Position numbers and translations under genes: made by a program. From an uncultured Vicinamibacterales bacterium (GTDB lineage: Bacteria > Acidobacteriota > Vicinamibacteria > Vicinamibacterales > UBA8438): a stretch of DNA of 64,000 nucleotides. The stretch is taken from contig OY282382.1 in NCBI GenBank assembly GCA_958295905.1, positions 3,806,001 to 3,870,000 of the forward strand, written 5' to 3'. The notes under the pieces were generated by a model. That model made no database searches. It was not told the DNA's origin and saw only the letters and a program-made list of their open reading frames with translations. Within the stretch, counting starts at the first letter, position 1. Each line of letters begins with the position of its first letter. Shown here in pieces: positions 17,319 through 26,610 of the stretch.

Positions 17319-19475
17319 CTACCCTACACCGGCCAACCCGAAGCGCTCCCGCCAGCCGGCGTCGAGCCGGGCCAACAGGTCGGCGGCGATGCCCCCGCGC
17401 AGCGCCCGTTCCGCCTCGTCCCGCGCGACGTCCATGATGTCGTGATCGCGAACCAGGTTCGCGACGCGCAGGGTCGGCAGACCGGATTGCCGTGTCCCCA
17501 GCACCTCTCCCGGGCCGCGCAGCTGCAGATCGCGCTCGGCGAGCTCGAAGCCGTCGGTGGTGCCGGCGACCGCCTCGAGCCGCGCGCGGCCGACGTCCGA
17601 CAGCGGCTCGCGATAGAGCAGCCGGCACCAGGCCCGGCCCGACCCGCGGCCGACCCGCCCCCGGAGCTGGTGAAGCTGCGCCAATCCGAATCGCTCCGCG
17701 TGCTCCACGACCATCACGCTGGCCCCCGGCACGTCCACCCCGACCTCGATGACCGTCGTGGCCACGAGCACGTCCACGCCGCCGCGGGCGAACCGCGCCA
17801 TGACCGCCTCGCGTTCGTCGGACTTCATACGCCCGTGCAACAGCGCGACGGCATGGTCGGGAAACCGGCGCGCCAGGGTGTCGACCATCACGGCGGCCGC
17901 CTTCAGATCGACCTTGTCCGACTCGTCGACGAGCGGATAGACGACGTAGGCCTGCCGTCCGAGGCGGAGTTCACGATCCACCAGCGCATGGACCGCGTCC
18001 CGGCGGGATTCCGGCTCGATCCGCGTGTCCACCGGCGTGCGGCCCGGCGGCCGGTCCCGAATCACGGATACGTCGAGGTCGCCGTAGGCGGTGAGGGCCA
18101 GACTGCGGGGAATCGGGGTCGCGGTCATGACGAGCACGTCCGGGCGCCTGCCCTTCTCCCGCAGGGTCGCCCGTTGCCTGACCCCGAATCGATGCTGCTC
18201 GTCGATAATCGCAAGTCCGAGCGCGCGGAACTCGACGGCTTGTTGCACGAGCGCGTGGGTCCCCACCACCAGATGGGCGTCTCCCCGCTCCAGCGCCGCG
18301 ATGGTGTCCCGCCGCGCCCTTGCCCCGTGGCTACCGGTCAGGACAACCACCCGGAAACGCGATCGGGCCAGCAGCGGCCGCAGGGTCAGATAGTGCTGTT
18401 CGGCGAGTAGCTCGGTCGGGGCCATGAACGCGACCTGCAAGCCGTTCTCCAGGGCGACGAGGGCCGCCAACAGGGCCACGATGGTCTTGCCGCATCCCAC
18501 GTCCCCTTGCAGGAGCCGGTTCATCGGACAGGGTCGGCAGAGGTCGTCGACGATGGCGCGAAGGGCGTCCTTCTGGCCGGGAGTCAGTCGGAACGGCAGC
18601 GCCGCGAGGGCCGAGCGGCGGATCCGGTCGTCCACCCGGACGGTATGCGGCTTGCGTTCCCGGGTGCGGGCCTCGACGCGAACCTGCAGGCCCAGCCGAA
18701 ACAGAAACAGCTCCTCCAGAATCAGCCGCACCTGAGCCGGGCTGCGGAACCGGTTCAACCGGGAGAGGGAGGTGTCCGGGGGCGGGAAATGGGCGTCCCG
18801 GAGAGCCCGGCGGCGATCCGGCAGACGCCGCCGCACCCGGAGGTCCGCGGGCAGGGGATCGTCCAGATCGGCCGGCATCTGCTCGATCGCGCGGTGCACC
18901 AGCCCCCGCAACCGCTTCGTCGTCAGGGTGCCTGTACGCTCGTACACGGGGACCACGCGGGCGCTGTGCAGCCCCTCCGGCCCGGCCTCCTGCTCGTTTC
19001 CATCCCCGTCCCCCTCCCCGGCGCCGAGCAGCTCGTACTGCGGGTTGGTCAGACGCAGCCCCCCCGGGTCGCGCCACTCCGGCGTTCCGTAGAGCTGGAT
19101 CCGCTGGCCCGGCGAGAAGGCCGTCTTCAGATACGGTTGGTTCATCCACACGGCCCGAAACGTGCCGGCGTCGTCCCGCGCCAGCATCTCGAACAGCGAG
19201 AAGCCCCGCCGACGGGTATGCCGCATGCCGGTGCTGACCACCTGCCCGCGGACCGCGGCGGCTTCACCCGGCCGCAGCTCGCTGGAAAGGACGAGGCGGC
19301 TGCGATCTTCGTAGCGGATGGGAAACCGGTGGAGGAGATCGTCGCAGGTGCGCAGCCCCGCCCGCTCGAGCTCCGCGGCGCGGCGCGGTCCGACCCCCTT
19401 CAGGTACCGCAACTCGACGCCGAGGTCCGAACCGGCGGACGCTCGCGGCTCCCCGTTCCCCACGGACGGTTGCAT
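17319..19475 (-). CDS. recG: ATP-dependent DNA helicase RecG
   Basis: Remodels stalled replication forks and Holliday junctions. The 718 residues hold an N-terminal HhH-like stretch (YLKGVGPRRAAELERAGL), the wedge OB domain (about 60-150, VRGQVVSTGMRHTRRRGF), the helicase motor with Walker A GDVGCGKT and box II IIDEQHRFG, and motifs VMTATPIPRSLALT and VLVATTVIEVGVDVP. The C-terminus has QLRGRVGRGSGRAWCRLLY. Length is slightly above the classical 690. It starts 7 nt downstream of the exported protein gene and may be cotranscribed with it. Confidence 0.96.
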   Translation of the reverse strand: MQPSVGNGEPRASAGSDLGVELRYLKGVGPRRAAELERAGLRTCDDLLHRFPIRYEDRSRLVLSSELRPGEAAAVRGQVVSTGMRHTRRRGFSLFEMLARDDAGTFRAVWMNQPYLKTAFSPGQRIQLYGTPEWRDPGGLRLTNPQYELLGAGEGDGDGNEQEAGPEGLHSARVVPVYERTGTLTTKRLRGLVHRAIEQMPADLDDPLPADLRVRRRLPDRRRALRDAHFPPPDTSLSRLNRFRSPAQVRLILEELFLFRLGLQVRVEARTRERKPHTVRVDDRIRRSALAALPFRLTPGQKDALRAIVDDLCRPCPMNRLLQGDVGCGKTIVALLAALVALENGLQVAFMAPTELLAEQHYLTLRPLLARSRFRVVVLTGSHGARARRDTIAALERGDAHLVVGTHALVQQAVEFRALGLAIIDEQHRFGVRQRATLREKGRRPDVLVMTATPIPRSLALTAYGDLDVSVIRDRPPGRTPVDTRIEPESRRDAVHALVDRELRLGRQAYVVYPLVDESDKVDLKAAAVMVDTLARRFPDHAVALLHGRMKSDEREAVMARFARGGVDVLVATTVIEVGVDVPGASVMVVEHAERFGLAQLHQLRGRVGRGSGRAWCRLLYREPLSDVGRARLEAVAGTTDGFELAERDLQLRGPGEVLGTRQSGLPTLRVANLVRDHDIMDVARDEAERALRGGIAADLLARLDAGWRERFGLAGVG

Positions 19476-19482
19476 CCGGCGT

Positions 19483-20142
19483 TCACTGCGCGATGACCGC
19501 CAGGCCGGGCAACAGGCGGAGTTCGGTGATGCCGTAGGGCAGAGGAATCGGCTCGTCGAGGCGTGAGCCCGCCGGCTGCTCGGGGGTCCGGGTAAAGTGC
19601 CGCACCACCTCCTGCAACACCTGCACGGGTACCGGAATGCCGCCGATGGTCACCGCCTCCACGTCCACGCGGGCCGTGCCGTTCGCGGATCGGACCCGGC
19701 CGCTCGCGGTCACGACGAGCTGTCCGGCCAGATACCGGACGAGGTCGAACCCGGTTCGTTCCCGGGATTCGCGGATGACGTCGAGATCGATGACCGCCTC
19801 GGCCGACAGGCGATCCTCCCCGATGCGCACGACCGGCGCCCGGATGCCCACCGGTAGATGCCGCGCTCCCTGAAAGGCGAGATAAGCGTTGACTTCCGAT
19901 TCGAGCAGCGGCGTCAACCGAACCTCCGAGGAGACCTCGGAGGCGTGCCGCAGGATGTCGAGGAGCTTCCCTTCCAACCGAGCCCCGGACGCCTCCGAGT
20001 CGGCGTCGGCAGCCTGCGCCGCGCCACCGGTCTCCGCGGTCCGCACCGCTTCGCCGGTCATCGCCCCCACATCGGCCGGAGCCGTCGGGCCGCCGGCCAC
20101 GAACGCCAACATCGCCGCCCATCCCGTCTGTCGATGGCCCAT
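19483..20142 (-). CDS. exported hypothetical protein
   Basis: A 219-residue protein that I cannot place in a family with certainty. The start has basic residues, then a hydrophobic stretch (WAAMLAFVAGGPTAPADV), consistent with a signal peptide cleaved near residue 22-27. Residues 50-195 alternate in a beta-rich way (LTPLLESEVNAYLAFQGA, RLSAEAVIDLDVIR, then GQLVVTASGRVRSANGTARV). That pattern resembles periplasmic lipid-binding DUF2993-like or other beta-sheet proteins, but this is only a guess. The ATG at 20142 has TATACT 7 nt upstream, so a leaderless mRNA is likely. It diverges from lexA and precedes recG by 7 nt. Confidence 0.7.
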   Translation of the reverse strand: MGHRQTGWAAMLAFVAGGPTAPADVGAMTGEAVRTAETGGAAQAADADSEASGARLEGKLLDILRHASEVSSEVRLTPLLESEVNAYLAFQGARHLPVGIRAPVVRIGEDRLSAEAVIDLDVIRESRERTGFDLVRYLAGQLVVTASGRVRSANGTARVDVEAVTIGGIPVPVQVLQEVVRHFTRTPEQPAGSRLDEPIPLPYGITELRLLPGLAVIAQ

Positions 20143-20149
20143 CTGATGC

Positions 20150-20155
20150 AGTATA
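20150..20155 (-). promoter_or_regulatory. -10 box of the exported protein/recG unit
   Basis: TATACT on the minus strand, 7 nt before the ATG at 20142. The region between this gene and lexA (20143-20254) is AT-richer than its surroundings and must hold both divergent promoters. I could not identify a LexA box with confidence. Confidence 0.45.
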
Positions 20156-20254
20156 TAGCGATTTTGTTCGCTTTTTCTTTGTATTTCAGGTAAAGTTACG
20201 GTTTCGTTGGTGTTTCATGACGCATTCTGGACCGGCGCCAGTCAGGAGAGCCGC

Positions 20255-20860
20255 GTGCAACCTCTGACCAGACGACAACGGGAGATTCTGGACTACCTCA
20301 AGGAGTTCATCGAAGAACGGGGGTACGCCCCGAGCCTCGAGGAGATCGGAAGCCGGTTCGGCCTCTCGTCGCTGGCCACGGTCCACAAGCATCTGACGAA
20401 CCTGCAGGACAAGGGCTTCATTCGCCGGTCCTGGAACCGCAGCCGCTCGGTGGAGCTCGTGCAGATTCGGGCGGGGGGCCGCGCTCTCGATCTGCCGTTG
20501 TGGGGCTACGTGGCCGCCGGCGAGCCGATCGAGGCGGTGGTCAGCGCAGAGACGGTGACGGTGCCGGAAGACCTGGTGGGATCGCGTGAAGCGTATGCCC
20601 TGCGGGTGCGCGGGAACTCCATGATCGACGAGCAGATTCGCGACGGCGATCTCGTCGTCGTCGAGAAGCGTCAGGTCCCGCAGAACGGCGAAATGGTGAT
20701 CGCGCTGCTCGACGGGTCGGACGTCACCCTCAAGACGTTCTACCGCGAGAAGGGGCGTATCCGCCTGCAACCGGCGAACGAAGCCCTCGCTCCCATCATC
20801 GTCAAGGCGGACTCGGTCGAGGTGCAGGGAGTCGTGATCGGGGTGATCCGGCGCTACTAG
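20255..20860 (+). CDS. lexA: SOS repressor LexA
   Basis: Represses the DNA-damage regulon and cleaves itself when RecA is activated. The product has 201 residues, the standard length. An N-terminal winged helix (LTRRQREILDYLKEFIEERG, SLEEIGSRFGLSSLATVHKH) is followed by the cleavage site Ala-Gly in GYVAAGEPIEAV. The catalytic Ser is in GNSMIDEQIRDGD and the catalytic Lys in LLDGSDVTLKTF. The start is the GTG at 20255, with CAGGAGAG just upstream. A TTG at 20207 in the same frame would add residues unlike LexA. It is monocistronic by spacing (311 nt to the next gene). Confidence 0.96.
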   Translation: MQPLTRRQREILDYLKEFIEERGYAPSLEEIGSRFGLSSLATVHKHLTNLQDKGFIRRSWNRSRSVELVQIRAGGRALDLPLWGYVAAGEPIEAVVSAETVTVPEDLVGSREAYALRVRGNSMIDEQIRDGDLVVVEKRQVPQNGEMVIALLDGSDVTLKTFYREKGRIRLQPANEALAPIIVKADSVEVQGVVIGVIRRY

Positions 20861-21171
20861 TGGACTGTCCTGGAGAGAGGCTTTCCATCCCGCCGGCCAT
20901 TTTGCTCGACGTTTGCGGCCGTGAGTCGGCGGCAGGACGGCGGAGCTCTCAGCGGTCGTTTTCTACGCATGTGACCCGGCTCGGCGGCAGAGCGGCTTCT
21001 GCGCCGGTCCACCGGGCGTTCGCGGCCGGACCGCCGGCTGACGCATCGGCGCCGCAGAGTTCACTGACGTTCACTGATATAGTCGAGTCGACCCGCGGCG
21101 GTTGGTTGCCCCCCCGGGAGGCTCCGGCCGAGCGGCGGGAATCGACCACGGACCGCAAGGATTGGCATCTC
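20861..21171. other. 311-base spacer with a tandem operator-like repeat
   Basis: No gene seen, though the frame of the next gene is open through it. The notable element is GTTCACTGA at 21059-21067 repeated at 21069-21077 (period 10, one helical turn). The second copy runs straight into TATAGT (21078-21083), a plausible -10 box about 90 nt before the DUF3467 start codon. Confidence 0.45.
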
Positions 21172-21486
21172 ATGGAAGAGCGCAAGCAGATCAACTTCAC
21201 CATCGTGCCCGACGACGCGTCCGACGAGCCACGCATCTACTCCAATTTCTGCGCGATTTCACACACCCCCTTCGACTTCACGCTGACGTTCTGCGAGGTC
21301 CTGCCGCCCACGGAGAAGGCCGTGCGGGAGGCAGCGGCGGATCGTGTGCTCAAGGCGCCGGTCCGGTCGCGCATCGTCGTGCCGATGGCGTTCGTCCCGA
21401 ATCTCATCAAGGCGTTGCAGGACCATCTGAGAGCCTGTTCGGAATCGGGCGGCAAACCCGACTGGAACAAACCGGCGGTCCACTGA
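21172..21486 (+). CDS. DUF3467 family protein
   Basis: A 104-residue protein. MEERKQINFTIVPDDASDEP, then YSNFCAISHTPFDFTLTFCE and PMAFVPNLIKALQDHL are the DUF3467 pattern: a small protein with a YSNF/H-x-P-x-D core. Members are found widely and have no settled biochemical role; some structures suggest small oligomeric binding proteins. The start is the ATG at 21172, where similarity begins; the open frame upstream is spacer-like. rsmA follows 19 nt later, so cotranscription is likely. Confidence 0.85.
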   Translation: MEERKQINFTIVPDDASDEPRIYSNFCAISHTPFDFTLTFCEVLPPTEKAVREAAADRVLKAPVRSRIVVPMAFVPNLIKALQDHLRACSESGGKPDWNKPAVH

Positions 21487-21505
21487 GACCGAAACCGATA
21501 CCGGG

Positions 21506-22354
21506 ATGCCGACCGCGCCTGGTCCGGCCCGACGGCCGCCGGCCCGGAAACGCTTCGGCCAGCATTTCCTCGAGGCCGCGTGGGTCTCCAAGCTGGTGGC
21601 GCGCATCGGGCCGGCGCCGGGGGAGCTGTTCCTGGAGATCGGCGCAGGGGCGGGGCAGCTGACGCTCCCCTTGGCGGCGGCCGGGGCGGAGGTGGTCGCG
21701 GTCGAGCTGGACCGCCGGCTCGCCGCCCGTCTGCAGGCGATCGTCCCGGCGTCGGTCCGGGTCGTCGCGGCGGACGTGCTGGACCAGGACTTGGCGCGCC
21801 TCGTCGCCGAACCGCGCGCCGGCCGCCCGGACCGGCCGGCGCGCGTGGCCGGCAACCTGCCGTACAACGTGTCGACGCCCATCCTGCGCCGCCTGCTCGA
21901 GACCCAGCGCCGGCACGCGTGTTTTCAAGACGCCACGCTCATGCTGCAGCGCGAGGTCGCGGATCGGGTCGTCGGTCAACCGGGCGCGCGCGCCTACGGC
22001 CCCCTGGCCATTCTGACGCAGGTCGCGGCGCAGGCGGAGCGGGTGCTGGCCCTGCCTCCGGGGGCGTTCCGGCCGCCCCCGCGCGTACGATCGGCCGTGG
22101 TCGCCCTGCGATTCCGTCCATCGCCGGTGCCGATCGGCGACCGGATGCTGTTCGAACGGGTGGTTCGAAGTCTGTTCTCGCAACGGCGCAAGACGGTGCT
22201 CAACGCTTTCAGTCCGCTGGCCCGCAGCGTGTCGCCCCGCCCGCCGCGGGAGCTGCTCGAACGGGCGGGGCTGGCGCCGGACCGCCGTCCCGCCACGCTC
22301 GACCTGGCGGAGCTGGCCAGACTCGCGGACACCCTGGCCCCCCCGCCCCGATGA
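21506..22354 (+). CDS. rsmA: 16S rRNA dimethyladenosine transferase
   Basis: Dimethylates two adjacent adenines (A1518/A1519) in helix 45 of 16S rRNA during 30S maturation. The 282 residues include KRFGQHFLEAAWVSKL at the N-terminus, SAM motif FLEIGAGAGQLT (about 41-52), VELDRRLAA, the catalytic NLPYNVSTPIL and the C-terminal helical domain (SLFSQRRKTVLNAF). The last codons overlap a 37-bp direct repeat that recurs 71 nt downstream, in front of RNase J. It follows the DUF3467 gene by 19 nt. Confidence 0.95.
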   Translation: MPTAPGPARRPPARKRFGQHFLEAAWVSKLVARIGPAPGELFLEIGAGAGQLTLPLAAAGAEVVAVELDRRLAARLQAIVPASVRVVAADVLDQDLARLVAEPRAGRPDRPARVAGNLPYNVSTPILRRLLETQRRHACFQDATLMLQREVADRVVGQPGARAYGPLAILTQVAAQAERVLALPPGAFRPPPRVRSAVVALRFRPSPVPIGDRMLFERVVRSLFSQRRKTVLNAFSPLARSVSPRPPRELLERAGLAPDRRPATLDLAELARLADTLAPPPR

Positions 22355-22452
22355 GCATCCCGCTCCGCCCGCCGCTCCACCTGCCGCCGGTGCGGGACGG
22401 CGATCCTTTTCGGGCGCCCCGATGAGCATCCCGCTCCGCCCGCCGCTCCACC
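22345..22452. repeat. 37-bp direct repeat between rsmA and RNase J
   Basis: GCCCCGATGAGCATCCCGCT and the 17 bases after it occur at 22345-22381 and again at 22416-22452 (period 71), with no mismatch. The first copy contains the rsmA stop codon. The second would supply a false ATG (22422) in frame with RNase J. Confidence 0.85.
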
Positions 22453-22496
22453 GTATCCCCGCTCCGGTTTCCGGCCGATACAGCCAACCAGGAAGC

Positions 22497-24185
22497 ATGA
22501 CTGCGATACCAGAACCTTCCGCGGCGGCCGAACCGAAACTGGAGGTCGTCCCCTACGGCGGCCTCGGCGAGTTCGGCATGAACATGCTGCTCGTCACCTG
22601 GCGCGACACCGCCATCCTCGTCGATGCCGGGGCGATGTTCCCGGGACCGGAGCTGCCGGGGGTCGATCTGGTCATCCCGGATCTCGGTCATCTGGAGGAG
22701 CGCGTCGGCAGGCTCTCGGCGGTGGTGCTGACCCACGGGCACGAAGACCACATCGGGGCGCTGCCGTACGTCTGGCCGCTCCTGGACGGCCCGGTGTACG
22801 GCACGCCGCTGACTCTTGCCCTGGCCGGCCACAAGCTGGCGGAGCATGGTTTCGACCCCGACGAGCGCTGCCGCCCGCTGCGCCCCGGCGACACCACCGA
22901 GATCGGGGACGTCGCCCTGGAGTTCATCCGGGTCACCCACAGCATGCCGGACTGCGTGGCCGTCGCTCTGCACACCCCGGCCGGGGTCGTCGTGCACAGC
23001 GGCGACTTCAAGATCGACCAGACCCCGATCGACGGTCAGGCCCTGGACGTGCATCGCTTCGCGGAGCTCGGACGGCAGGGGGTCCTCGCGTTCTTCGGGG
23101 ACAGCACCAACATCGAACGGCCGGGGTTCACCGGGTCGGAGATCGACGTCCTGCCCGGGCTCGAAGAAGTGTTCGCCGGCGCGAAGGGCAGGATCGTGGT
23201 CGCCGCATTCGCGTCGAGCCTGCACCGGATCCGGATTCTCGCGGACTTGGCGGCGCAGTTCGACCGCAAACTGGCCTTCGTGGGGCGGGGCATCGTTCAG
23301 AACACGCAGATTGCGACGCGGCTGGGGTATCTGCACCTCCCCGCGGGATTACAGATTCGAGACTCGGAGATCGGCGACCACCCCGCCCGGAGGGTCGCCT
23401 GCGTCGCGACCGGGTCCCAGGGCGAGCCGCTGGCCGCGTTGTCGCGGATCGCCATCGACGACCATCGGCACGTCCGGCTCGAGCCGGACGACGTGGTGGT
23501 CTTCTCGGCCCGCGCCATTCCGGGCAACCAGCGGGCCATCGGCCGGGTGATGGACCATATCGCCCACCGCGGGGCGGAAGTTCTGCACAACGACCGGAAG
23601 GCGGTGCACGTCTCCGGACACGGAAGCGCCGAAGAGTTGAAATTGTTGCTCTCCCTCGTCAGGCCGCGCTACTTCGTGCCGATACATGGGGAGTACAGGT
23701 ACCTCGCGGAGCACGCGCGCATCGCCGGACGGGTCACCGGAGGCGCCACCACCGTGTTGCTGGCCGAAGATGGGGACGTCATTCGCCTCGCGCCGGGCGC
23801 TGGACGCATCGCGGGCCGCGTCGCGACCGGCCGCATCCTCATCGACGGCGCCCGATCCGGTGTGGTCGGCGACGAGGTGCTGCGACACCGCAGGCATCTC
23901 GCCGCGGACGGCGTGGTCGTGCCGGTGATTGCGGTCAACCGTCAGGAAGGACGGATCGAGGGCGCCCCGGACGTCGCGACCCGCGGCGTCGTGCTCGACG
24001 GCCGGACGAGCGACGTGCTCGATGCCGTGCCCGAGTGGCTGACCGAGGTCATCGGCCGGGCCAGCCCCGAGGAACGATCCGATCACGATCTGCTCACGGA
24101 GCGGGTCCGCATCGAGTTGCAACGCCTGTTTCGGAAACGGGCGGGCCGGCGCCCCCTCGTGCTGCCGGTCATCATGGAGGTTTGA
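22497..24185 (+). CDS. rnj: ribonuclease J
   Basis: A metallo-beta-lactamase/beta-CASP ribonuclease, with endo- and 5'-exonuclease activity in RNA maturation and decay. The 562 residues contain YGGLGEFGMNMLLV, the zinc motif LTHGHEDHIGALPY, HSGDFKIDQTPIDG, FGDSTNIERPGFT, and the beta-CASP motifs ATGSQGEP and VHVSGHGSAEELKL with PIHGEYRYL. The start is the ATG at 22497 (MTAIPEPSAAAEP) with AGGAAG just upstream. An ATG at 22422 in the same frame lies inside the direct repeat and is not credible. ftsK starts 3 nt after the stop codon. Confidence 0.94.
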   Translation: MTAIPEPSAAAEPKLEVVPYGGLGEFGMNMLLVTWRDTAILVDAGAMFPGPELPGVDLVIPDLGHLEERVGRLSAVVLTHGHEDHIGALPYVWPLLDGPVYGTPLTLALAGHKLAEHGFDPDERCRPLRPGDTTEIGDVALEFIRVTHSMPDCVAVALHTPAGVVVHSGDFKIDQTPIDGQALDVHRFAELGRQGVLAFFGDSTNIERPGFTGSEIDVLPGLEEVFAGAKGRIVVAAFASSLHRIRILADLAAQFDRKLAFVGRGIVQNTQIATRLGYLHLPAGLQIRDSEIGDHPARRVACVATGSQGEPLAALSRIAIDDHRHVRLEPDDVVVFSARAIPGNQRAIGRVMDHIAHRGAEVLHNDRKAVHVSGHGSAEELKLLLSLVRPRYFVPIHGEYRYLAEHARIAGRVTGGATTVLLAEDGDVIRLAPGAGRIAGRVATGRILIDGARSGVVGDEVLRHRRHLAADGVVVPVIAVNRQEGRIEGAPDVATRGVVLDGRTSDVLDAVPEWLTEVIGRASPEERSDHDLLTERVRIELQRLFRKRAGRRPLVLPVIMEV

Positions 24186-24188
24186 CGG

Positions 24189-26555
24189 GTGTCCCGATCC
24201 ACGCTGTCACGCTGGGGAAGCGAGTTCTTCGGGGTGGCGCTGTTCGCGGCTGCGCTCTTCGCGCTGGTCGCCCTCGCCACCCACGACCCTCTCGATCCGG
24301 TCTGGTTCTTCAGCACCGACGGGCACGAGACGCCCGTGAACTTCGCGGGGCGCGTGGGCGCGTTCGTGGCCGAGCTGTCGTTTCAGGTGGTCGGTTTCAG
24401 CAGCTACCTGCTGCCGCTGGTCCTGATCGCGCTCGGCTGGCACTACTTCTGGTGCAGGCCCGTCGAGGGGGCGTACATCCGGGCCGTCGGGCTGGGGCTG
24501 ACACTGGCCTGCACCACGTCTTTCCTCACCTTGGCGTTCTCCGCCTTCGACACCGCCGAGCGCCCGTTCGGAGCCGGTGGATACGTCGGGGGGTGGATCG
24601 CGGACCTTCTGGCGGAGTATCTCAACCGCACCGGCTCGATTATCCTCATTCTGACCTTCCTGTTCCTCGCCGTTCTCCTCATGACCCAGGTCTCGTTCGG
24701 ACACGTGCTGAGCCGGTCGGTGGCCGGGGTCGGCCGGAGCGGAGCCGCCCTGCGGGACGCCGCGTACGCCCAGTGGATCAACCGCCGCCGCGAACGCGGC
24801 CGGGGGCGCCGGAACGTCGTCCCGAAGCGCGACCGGGCGGCGGCCCCGGCTCCCGAGGCGGCGGCGGGCCCGCCCGCCGCCCGGCCGGCACGGGCACGGA
24901 CACGGACCCGCGGGGGCCGGACGGCGGCGCCGGCGCCCCCCCGCGAAGAACGACAGGTCTCCGCGACGGCGGCTCGCCGCGAAGAACGCGAGAGCCCCGC
25001 GCCGGCGATCCGGGCGGCGCAGCCCGATCCGCCGCCGATGACGCCGGCGGCGCCGGCGTCCGCCCCGACGCCCGATCGCCGGGAGCGGGTCTTCACGCTG
25101 CCCCCGCTGTCCCTGCTCGACCCGCTGCAGGAGAAACAGCAGTTCGATGAGCGCGAGCTCCTCGACAACGCCCGCCTGCTCGAGAACAAGTGCCAGGAAT
25201 TCTCGGTGCGGGGGACGGTCATCCAGATACACCCGGGACCGGTGGTGACGACCTACGAGTTCCGCCCCGATCCCGGCGTCAAGTACAGCCGCGTGACCGG
25301 TCTCGCCGACGACCTCTGTCTGGCGATGCAGGCGGAATCGATTCTCATCGAGCGGCTTGCCGGCAAATCCACCGTCGGCATCCAGATACCGAACCGCGTG
25401 CGGGAGCAGATCTCGCTGCGGCAGATGCTGCAGTCGTCCCCCTATTGCGACAGCGAGTCGAAGTTGGCGTTGGCGCTGGGGCGGCGGATCCACGGAGAGC
25501 CGATCGCCGGCGATCTGGGGAAGATGCCCCATCTCCTGATCGCCGGTTCGACGGGCACCGGCAAGAGCGTGGCGATGAATGCGATGCTCACCAGCATCCT
25601 CTACAAGGCCACGCCGGAGGACGTGCGGTTCATCCTGATCGACCCCAAGCGGCTCGAGCTCGGCATGTACAAGGACATTCCCCACCTGCTGACCCCGGTG
25701 GTGGTCGAGCCCAAGCTGGCCGCGAACGCCCTGCGCTGGGCCGTCCACGAAATGGAGGAACGATACAAGCAGTTGGCGGCGGAAGGGGTGCGGAACCTGG
25801 AACAGTACAACCGCAACGTGCGCGAGCAGTTGCGGGAGCAGGCGGAGCGGCCCGACGAGGCGCCTCCGGACCCGGAAGAGCTTCCGAAGCGGTTGCCCTA
25901 CATCGTGCTGGCCATCGACGAGCTGGCCGACCTGATGATGCTCGCGGGCCGCGAGGTGGAAGAATCGATCGCGCGGTTGGCCCAGATGGCCCGGGCGGTG
26001 GGCATACATCTGATCCTGGCCACCCAGCGTCCGTCGGTCGATGTGATCACGGGCCTGATCAAGGCCAATCTCCCGTCCCGCATCTCGTTCCGCGTCTCGT
26101 CCAAGGTCGATTCACGCACGATTCTCGACAGCAACGGGGCCGAGAAGCTCCTGGGCCGCGGCGACATGCTGTATCTGCCGCCGGCCTCGTCGCGGCTGGT
26201 GCGGGTGCACGGACCCTACATCTCCGAGCAGGAAACGGCGCGCGTCTGTGGTTTTCTGCGCAAGCAGGGCAGCCCCGACTACGACACGACGATCACCGCC
26301 GAGGAGAAGCCGGCCGACGCCGAGGCCTTCGAGAAGGACGAGCTCTATGACGAGGCGGCGCGTATCGTCGTGGCGGCGGGTCAGGCCTCCATCTCCTACC
26401 TCCAGCGCCGCCTCCACATCGGATTCAGCCGGGCCGGCCGGCTCGTCGACATGATGGAAGCGGACGGGCTCGTCTCGGCCGGGAGCGGCGGCAAGGCCCG
26501 CGAGGTGCTCGTCGGGACGGACTACTTCGAAGAGGTCGACATGCAGCTCCGCTGA
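24189..26555 (+). CDS. ftsK: DNA translocase FtsK
   Basis: Septum-anchored motor that pumps chromosome termini during division and activates dimer resolution. The 788 residues from a GTG have four membrane helices (about 14-170), a Pro/Ala/Arg-rich linker (170-290), the alpha/beta motor with Walker A GSTGTGKSVAMNAM and Walker B VLAIDELADLMM, and the C-terminal gamma winged helix (IVVAAGQASISYLQRRLHIG, GRLVDMMEADGLV) that reads polar DNA motifs. The linker is short compared with E. coli FtsK and close to SpoIIIE/short FtsK. It is 3 nt downstream of RNase J, so translation may be coupled. Confidence 0.95.
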   Translation: MSRSTLSRWGSEFFGVALFAAALFALVALATHDPLDPVWFFSTDGHETPVNFAGRVGAFVAELSFQVVGFSSYLLPLVLIALGWHYFWCRPVEGAYIRAVGLGLTLACTTSFLTLAFSAFDTAERPFGAGGYVGGWIADLLAEYLNRTGSIILILTFLFLAVLLMTQVSFGHVLSRSVAGVGRSGAALRDAAYAQWINRRRERGRGRRNVVPKRDRAAAPAPEAAAGPPAARPARARTRTRGGRTAAPAPPREERQVSATAARREERESPAPAIRAAQPDPPPMTPAAPASAPTPDRRERVFTLPPLSLLDPLQEKQQFDERELLDNARLLENKCQEFSVRGTVIQIHPGPVVTTYEFRPDPGVKYSRVTGLADDLCLAMQAESILIERLAGKSTVGIQIPNRVREQISLRQMLQSSPYCDSESKLALALGRRIHGEPIAGDLGKMPHLLIAGSTGTGKSVAMNAMLTSILYKATPEDVRFILIDPKRLELGMYKDIPHLLTPVVVEPKLAANALRWAVHEMEERYKQLAAEGVRNLEQYNRNVREQLREQAERPDEAPPDPEELPKRLPYIVLAIDELADLMMLAGREVEESIARLAQMARAVGIHLILATQRPSVDVITGLIKANLPSRISFRVSSKVDSRTILDSNGAEKLLGRGDMLYLPPASSRLVRVHGPYISEQETARVCGFLRKQGSPDYDTTITAEEKPADAEAFEKDELYDEAARIVVAAGQASISYLQRRLHIGFSRAGRLVDMMEADGLVSAGSGGKAREVLVGTDYFEEVDMQLR

Positions 26556-26610
26556 ACGCGGAGCGCGGCCCGATCGGGTGAACGGCGCGGCGCCCGGCGG
26601 CGCCGACTCG

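Noticed and set aside
20207-20254. TTG start for lexA adding 16 residues
   Set aside because: The GTG at 20255 has CAGGAGAG just upstream and yields the standard LexA length and N-terminus.
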